Assembly (NCBI GenBank): GCA_027600665.1
Contig: JADGJL010000941.1
Span: forward strand, 1 to 11,792
Reading direction: 5' to 3'
From: Irineochytrium annulatum
Lineage: Eukaryota > Chytridiomycota > Chytridiomycetes > Chytridiales > Chytridiaceae
DNA: 11,792 nt
Part shown: positions 8,545 through 11,792 of the stretch, piece by piece
Numbering within the stretch: the stretch's first letter is position 1
Layout of the letters: each line of letters begins with the position of its first letter
Position numbers and translations under genes: made by a program
The notes under the pieces: generated by a model
What the model was told of the DNA's origin: nothing
What the model saw: the letters and a program-made list of their open reading frames with translations, nothing else
Databases searched by the model: none

Positions 8545-10057
8545 TCACTTCGCCCCCCTCCTCTTCCTCCCCGCCGGAACAAGAGCCTCCGCCTTCCCCG
8601 CCTTGATCCTCCTCTCCCTTTCCGCCAAAAATCGCTCCAAGACCTCCTCTTTGATCCTGTAAACCTTTTTCCTCACCCCGCCGGCCTCCACAACGGTCTT
8701 GACCTCCAAACACCCGGCTTTCACCATCTCCTCCAGCCCATTCATCCCCAACAGCTTCATGGCCCCCTCCGCCCTCGCGCGCCGAGGGTTCTCCACCATC
8801 CGACGCAGGTGCTCCTCCTCCCGCGCCGCCTTGGACGCGGACGCGGCGGCCGCGTCCCTCTCCTTCCTCTCCTCCGCCGCGCGGGCCGCGCGCACGATGT
8901 CGAGCTGCGACTTCTCCTCCTTCTGGAGCGCGGGCACGATCACGGTCGCCGGACGCGCGTGGGACGTCAGCAGTTGGAACAAGGGGCCCGCGGGCGCGAG
9001 GGTCGTGTTGGGGGTGGGGACGTACAGGGCGGCCGGCGTCGCGTCGGGTGTCGGAGAGGGTACGTCCTCGGGCCTTAGGAGGATCAAGGAAGGGTGGGAC
9101 GGGTCCGTCTTTGAGAGGGCGAGCAGAGGGGGAGGGGAGGAGGCGGTGTCGAGCCATGTCACGTTGACGGTGGTCGGGGGGTTGAGCGGGCGGCGATCAC
9201 GGGTGGGTGGTTCGTTTGGCATGAAGGTGTGGAAGATCTTGGAGTACTCGTCGTTGTAGAGGGAGTTAACTGTTCATTGCATGGAGGGAGGTTGTCAACT
9301 TAGCGCGGGAGTTTTTGAAACCCATTGGAAGCGGGTTCTCACCTTGGTCGAATTCGGAAAGGCGCTCATCCAACGCGGACCCGGCTTTCGCGCTCTCGGC
9401 CCAAAGGGCGTAATTCCGCTCATAAATCCCGAGTGATGTCGTGGCGGTGGCCTCGATCACTTTGGGCTTCTCCGGCTCCTTCTCCAGCAACCCCGCAGCC
9501 TCCCAGATGTTGGCGAGCATCTCCGCCTGCGTCTTAACTGGCACGTCATCGAGCGCCAAGGGCATGTGGCTCGACCAGAACGCGGATTTGGCCCACGAGT
9601 GCTCCGTGAAGACGGCACGGGGCTGATCAGAGGCTTGAGACTGCTTTAGCGTAACTTTGGGTGCTGCCGAAGGGTCGAGGGGTAAAGGCCGAGACTTCCC
9701 CAGGGCCGCCGCCGCCAGCTTGTCGTCCTCGTCCGCAACCGGTGCGGCCGGATCCCGCGCCTTGACCCCGCTTGCACGGCTCTCAGCCCCATCTCCATTG
9801 TCCCCGTCATCGCTCGGCGGGTTCCCCGAAGACTGACGCATCACCGCCGTCGACGAGAACTGCCGCCGCTGAGCGGCCAGGACCGTCGAGCCGGAACGAG
9901 CTGGACATGACGTGAAGACCGTGGTTTGCCGCCGTGCGTGTCCGCCGGCGAGCTGGCACGCGGCCGGGATGGATGGTTTTGTGGCCAGGTAGACAGACGA
10001 CCGCTGGCCCGAGCGGAGAGACAGGGATCGGCCGGAGAGGAGGGCCGGCGTGGACAT
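8545..10057 (-). CDS. unrecognised, probably mitochondrial protein with coiled coil and excisionase-like C-terminus
   Basis: Two exons (10057-9343, then 9269-8545; intron GTGAGA...AACAG of 73 nt) join in frame to 479 residues. I do not recognise the family. The first 70 or so residues are rich in Arg, Ser and Ala and nearly free of acidic residues, ending in RRQFSST. RQF-S fits the R-3 type processing site, so import into mitochondria with cleavage near residue 67 is likely. An acidic, Pro-rich low-complexity stretch follows (about 75-150). Residues 150-255 hold several Trp and Tyr and look folded. Residues 354-396 are a charged Ala/Glu/Arg-rich helix or coiled coil. Residues 408-455 (from AMKLLGMNGLEEMVKAG to YRIKEEVLERFLAE) resemble the helix-turn-helix plus wing of excisionase/MerR-type DNA-binding domains; the tail is basic (GRKRRGAK). 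The two frames are joined because splicing continues GC3-rich coding across the junction; the C-terminal frame alone starts with an internal ATG at 9222. Confidence 0.75.
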
Positions 10058-10282
10058 CGTGGCGGCGACGGGGACGGGGGACGGCGGAGAGACAGGGGAA
10101 GGGTCGAGGACGGCCGAGGTTGACGGTTATCGGAATGGAGGCACCTGGTGAAATTGGGGGATCCTATCAGCGGATGACACAAGCCTCAATTGCGATAGGG
10201 TCTCGACCGTTGGCGGAGCGCGAACATCAATCATGCTGCAACACGTCGTAGCCGTCGCCGACGTTGGCCGATAACGCCAGAA

Positions 10283-10316
10283 CCCGCCAGCAACCCGTTT
10301 GCGAGTTGCCAGCGGG
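10283..10316. repeat. imperfect inverted repeat, 12-nt arms
   Basis: Arms CCCGCCAGCAAC and GTTGCCAGCGGG pair at 10 of 12 positions around a 10-nt loop. The site is roughly 225 bp upstream of the minus-strand gene start and 500 bp upstream of the hydroxylase start. It may be a two-fold binding site or have no function. Confidence 0.4.
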
Positions 10317-10421
10317 GGCAGCGTATCGCTGATCAGCAACAGATAGAAGGAAAAAAGGAGAAGAACGAAAGAAAAGAACAGAGTGGTTAAATCAAGGATG
10401 GCAGGATTTACAACCCGAGGA

Positions 10422-10445
10422 CGCAAGGTCGCAAGGCTGCAAGGC
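10422..10445 (+). repeat. three tandem 8-mers (NGCAAGGN)
   Basis: CGCAAGGT, CGCAAGGC and TGCAAGGC follow one another without spacing in the divergent promoter region. This is a short, simple-sequence-like repeat of unknown role. Confidence 0.6.
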
Positions 10446-10817
10446 ACTCCGGGAGCTGGAACATTGGACATCGCACGGCACCCGATCGTGCGAGGCAGTT
10501 CTCCACAATACTTGGCACTACTCCTGACGAGTCGAAAAAAAAAGGATAATTGGAATGGATGGAATTCCAGCATATGCCCGCTCCCGCGACAGGCTTTGTG
10601 TGTCGAGCATGTGGGGTTGCAGCTCTTCAGGGTGATGTCTTTGCGGACATGTTGGACCGATCGAGGGATGACGGTCTCGGGCGGTCCGAGGCGACACCCT
10701 CCGCTGCCCCCGCGCCCCATGCGCGGCTGACTCGATGACATAAAGGCCGACGTCTCCCGAAGGCGAGCGATCCCCCAGATCCCTCTTCACCCGTCTCGCC
10801 CTCATCGTCGGCTTGCC

Positions 10818-11761
10818 ATGATCCACGCCGCCATCTCTCCCGCGGCCTCGAGCCTCAAGGCCCGTAAGCCCGACTCCAACTCCTCATCGGCGCCTGCTGT
10901 CGTTCCTATCACTGCCGCCCCCGATCGCCCCGCCAGCAACCCGCTGGCGGCCCTCCTTAACCGCAACTTCGGAGAGACCCTCCTCCCCATCGTGGCCGTC
11001 TCGACCGCGATCCTCATCGCCAGCACCTCCGTCGGCCAATCCCTCTGGGCCCGCCTCATTGACGGCTGGACGCACGATCAGGTAAAAACCCCCCACACCC
11101 CCCGCTTCCTTAGCTTCGGCGTTAACTCAATTCGCATAATCCACGCTACAAACAAAAAAGCTCTTCATCTACGGCACCTTCATCTACTCCACCATCCTCT
11201 ACTGGACGCCCGCCCTCCTCCTCTCCATCCCGGACCTCACGCACGCACCCGCCCTCATCCACTCCCGCAAGATCCAGCAAACAAAGTCCACGTCCACGCG
11301 GGATTTCCTCAAGGCGTGCCGCCAGGTCCTCTTCAACCAGCTGCTCGTCAACCTGCCGCTCTTGCTGCTCTCCCCGCCCGTCTGGCGGTGGAACGGCTGC
11401 GGGAGCAGCGTGGAGAGCCTGCCGGCCTGGTGGACGATCCTGAGGGATTTCGCGGTGTTCGCCGTGGTGGAGGAGGTGATGTTTTATTACAGCCACAGGG
11501 CGTTCCATCACCCTTCCGTGTATCGGTTCGTGCATAAGCAGCATCATGAGTTTACGAGCCCGTGTGGGGTCGCGGCCACTTATGCTCATCCGCTCGAGGT
11601 AATACTTGGTTTTCTTATGCGCCTTTCTTTCTGCCAACTGTGAAAACTGAATGTGGTGCGCGGCTTTCAACCAGCACGCTCTCTCGAACCTCCTCCCGAT
11701 CGTCGCAGGACCCGTCCTAATGGGCTCTCACCTCCTCACCTTCTGGGCCTGGGTCACAGTC
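10818..11761 (+). CDS. FAXDC2-like fatty acid hydroxylase / sterol desaturase superfamily protein, 3' partial
   Basis: A membrane di-iron oxygenase of the fatty acid hydroxylase superfamily, expected in the ER, acting on a sterol or lipid. Exons 10818-11081, 11161-11598 and 11675-11761 give the first 263 residues; a donor GTACGT at 11762 shows the gene continues past the window. The first 50 residues are Ala/Pro/Ser-rich. Hydrophobic segments lie at about 55-77, 89-111, 145-160 and 181-198. Histidine boxes: HRAFHH (200-205) and HKQHH (213-217). YAHPLEHALSN spans the second intron (to residue 239), and GPVLMGSH follows (246-253). EEV.FYYSHR, HK.HHE.T.P.GV and YAHP.EH.LSN.LP match FAXDC2-type proteins better than ERG3 or ERG25 as I recall them. 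The third histidine box must lie beyond the right edge. The start is the first ATG after a CT-rich leader. Confidence 0.9.
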
Positions 11762-11792
11762 GTACGTCTCTCCCTTCCCCCTGACCTCACCC

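Larger units (their letters stand above)
10058..10817. promoter_or_regulatory. divergent promoter region between the mitochondrial-protein gene and the hydroxylase gene
   Basis: About 760 bases with no supported gene. On the plus side, ACATAAAGG at 10738-10746 is TATA-like, followed by a CT-rich stretch (10770-10800) and the hydroxylase ATG at 10818 in the context GCCATGA. An imperfect inverted repeat lies at 10283-10316 and a triple 8-mer repeat at 10422-10445. A longest minus frame of about 200 codons here lacks coding character. Confidence 0.45.

Noticed and set aside
8372..9157. 261-codon minus-strand frame overlapping the mitochondrial-protein gene
   Set aside because: Low-complexity Gly/Arg/Glu-rich shadow of the second exon in another frame.
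10127..10741. 204-codon minus-strand frame in the divergent promoter
   Set aside because: It has a single apparent hydrophobic stretch from T-rich DNA, no recognisable domain and covers the TATA-like region of the hydroxylase gene.
1..11792. A secondary-metabolite or other functional gene cluster
   Set aside because: The five genes belong to unrelated functions on both strands, with no transporter, regulator or tailoring-enzyme set to support a cluster.

Overview
The window looks like nuclear DNA of a filamentous or otherwise intron-rich fungus. The reasons are short GT-AG introns (about 46-79 nt, many with CTNAC-like branch sites such as the one near 3192), GC-rich third codon positions, pyrimidine-rich leaders just before start codons, T-rich 3' flanks, and protein families typical of fungi. 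The ligase gene is modelled with 11 introns, many for a yeast or an average sordariomycete gene. The lineage is therefore left open; a basidiomycete or early-diverging fungus is possible.

Layout, left to right: (1) a GA-rich left edge; (2) an unrecognised 153-residue protein on the minus strand; (3) a divergent promoter region of about 0.8 kb; (4) a four-exon plus-strand gene for a membrane-bound family 2 glycosyltransferase of the egghead/bre-3 type, with a Pro/Gln-rich N-terminal extension; (5) a 1.4 kb T-rich intergenic region with a T21 run; (6) a twelve-exon plus-strand gene for a propionyl-CoA synthetase/ACSS3-type acyl-CoA ligase with a probable mitochondrial presequence; (7) a convergent 3' region with an imperfect tandem duplication that carries AATAAA twice; (8) a two-exon minus-strand gene for an unrecognised, probably mitochondrial protein whose C-terminus resembles an excisionase/MerR winged helix; (9) a divergent promoter region; (10) the first three exons of a plus-strand FAXDC2-like fatty acid hydroxylase/sterol desaturase gene cut by the right edge.

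The genes do not form an obvious pathway. Two products are probably mitochondrial (the ligase and the unknown two-exon protein) and two are polytopic membrane enzymes, possibly of lipid or glycan metabolism (the glycosyltransferase and the hydroxylase). Shared regulation is plausible only for the two divergent pairs, and that is inference from spacing. I see no mobile element, CRISPR array, rRNA or tRNA, and no clear new multi-gene system. The items most worth a second look are the fungal egghead-like enzyme, the excisionase-like C-terminus, the leader uORFs of the ligase gene and the duplicated polyadenylation-signal region.
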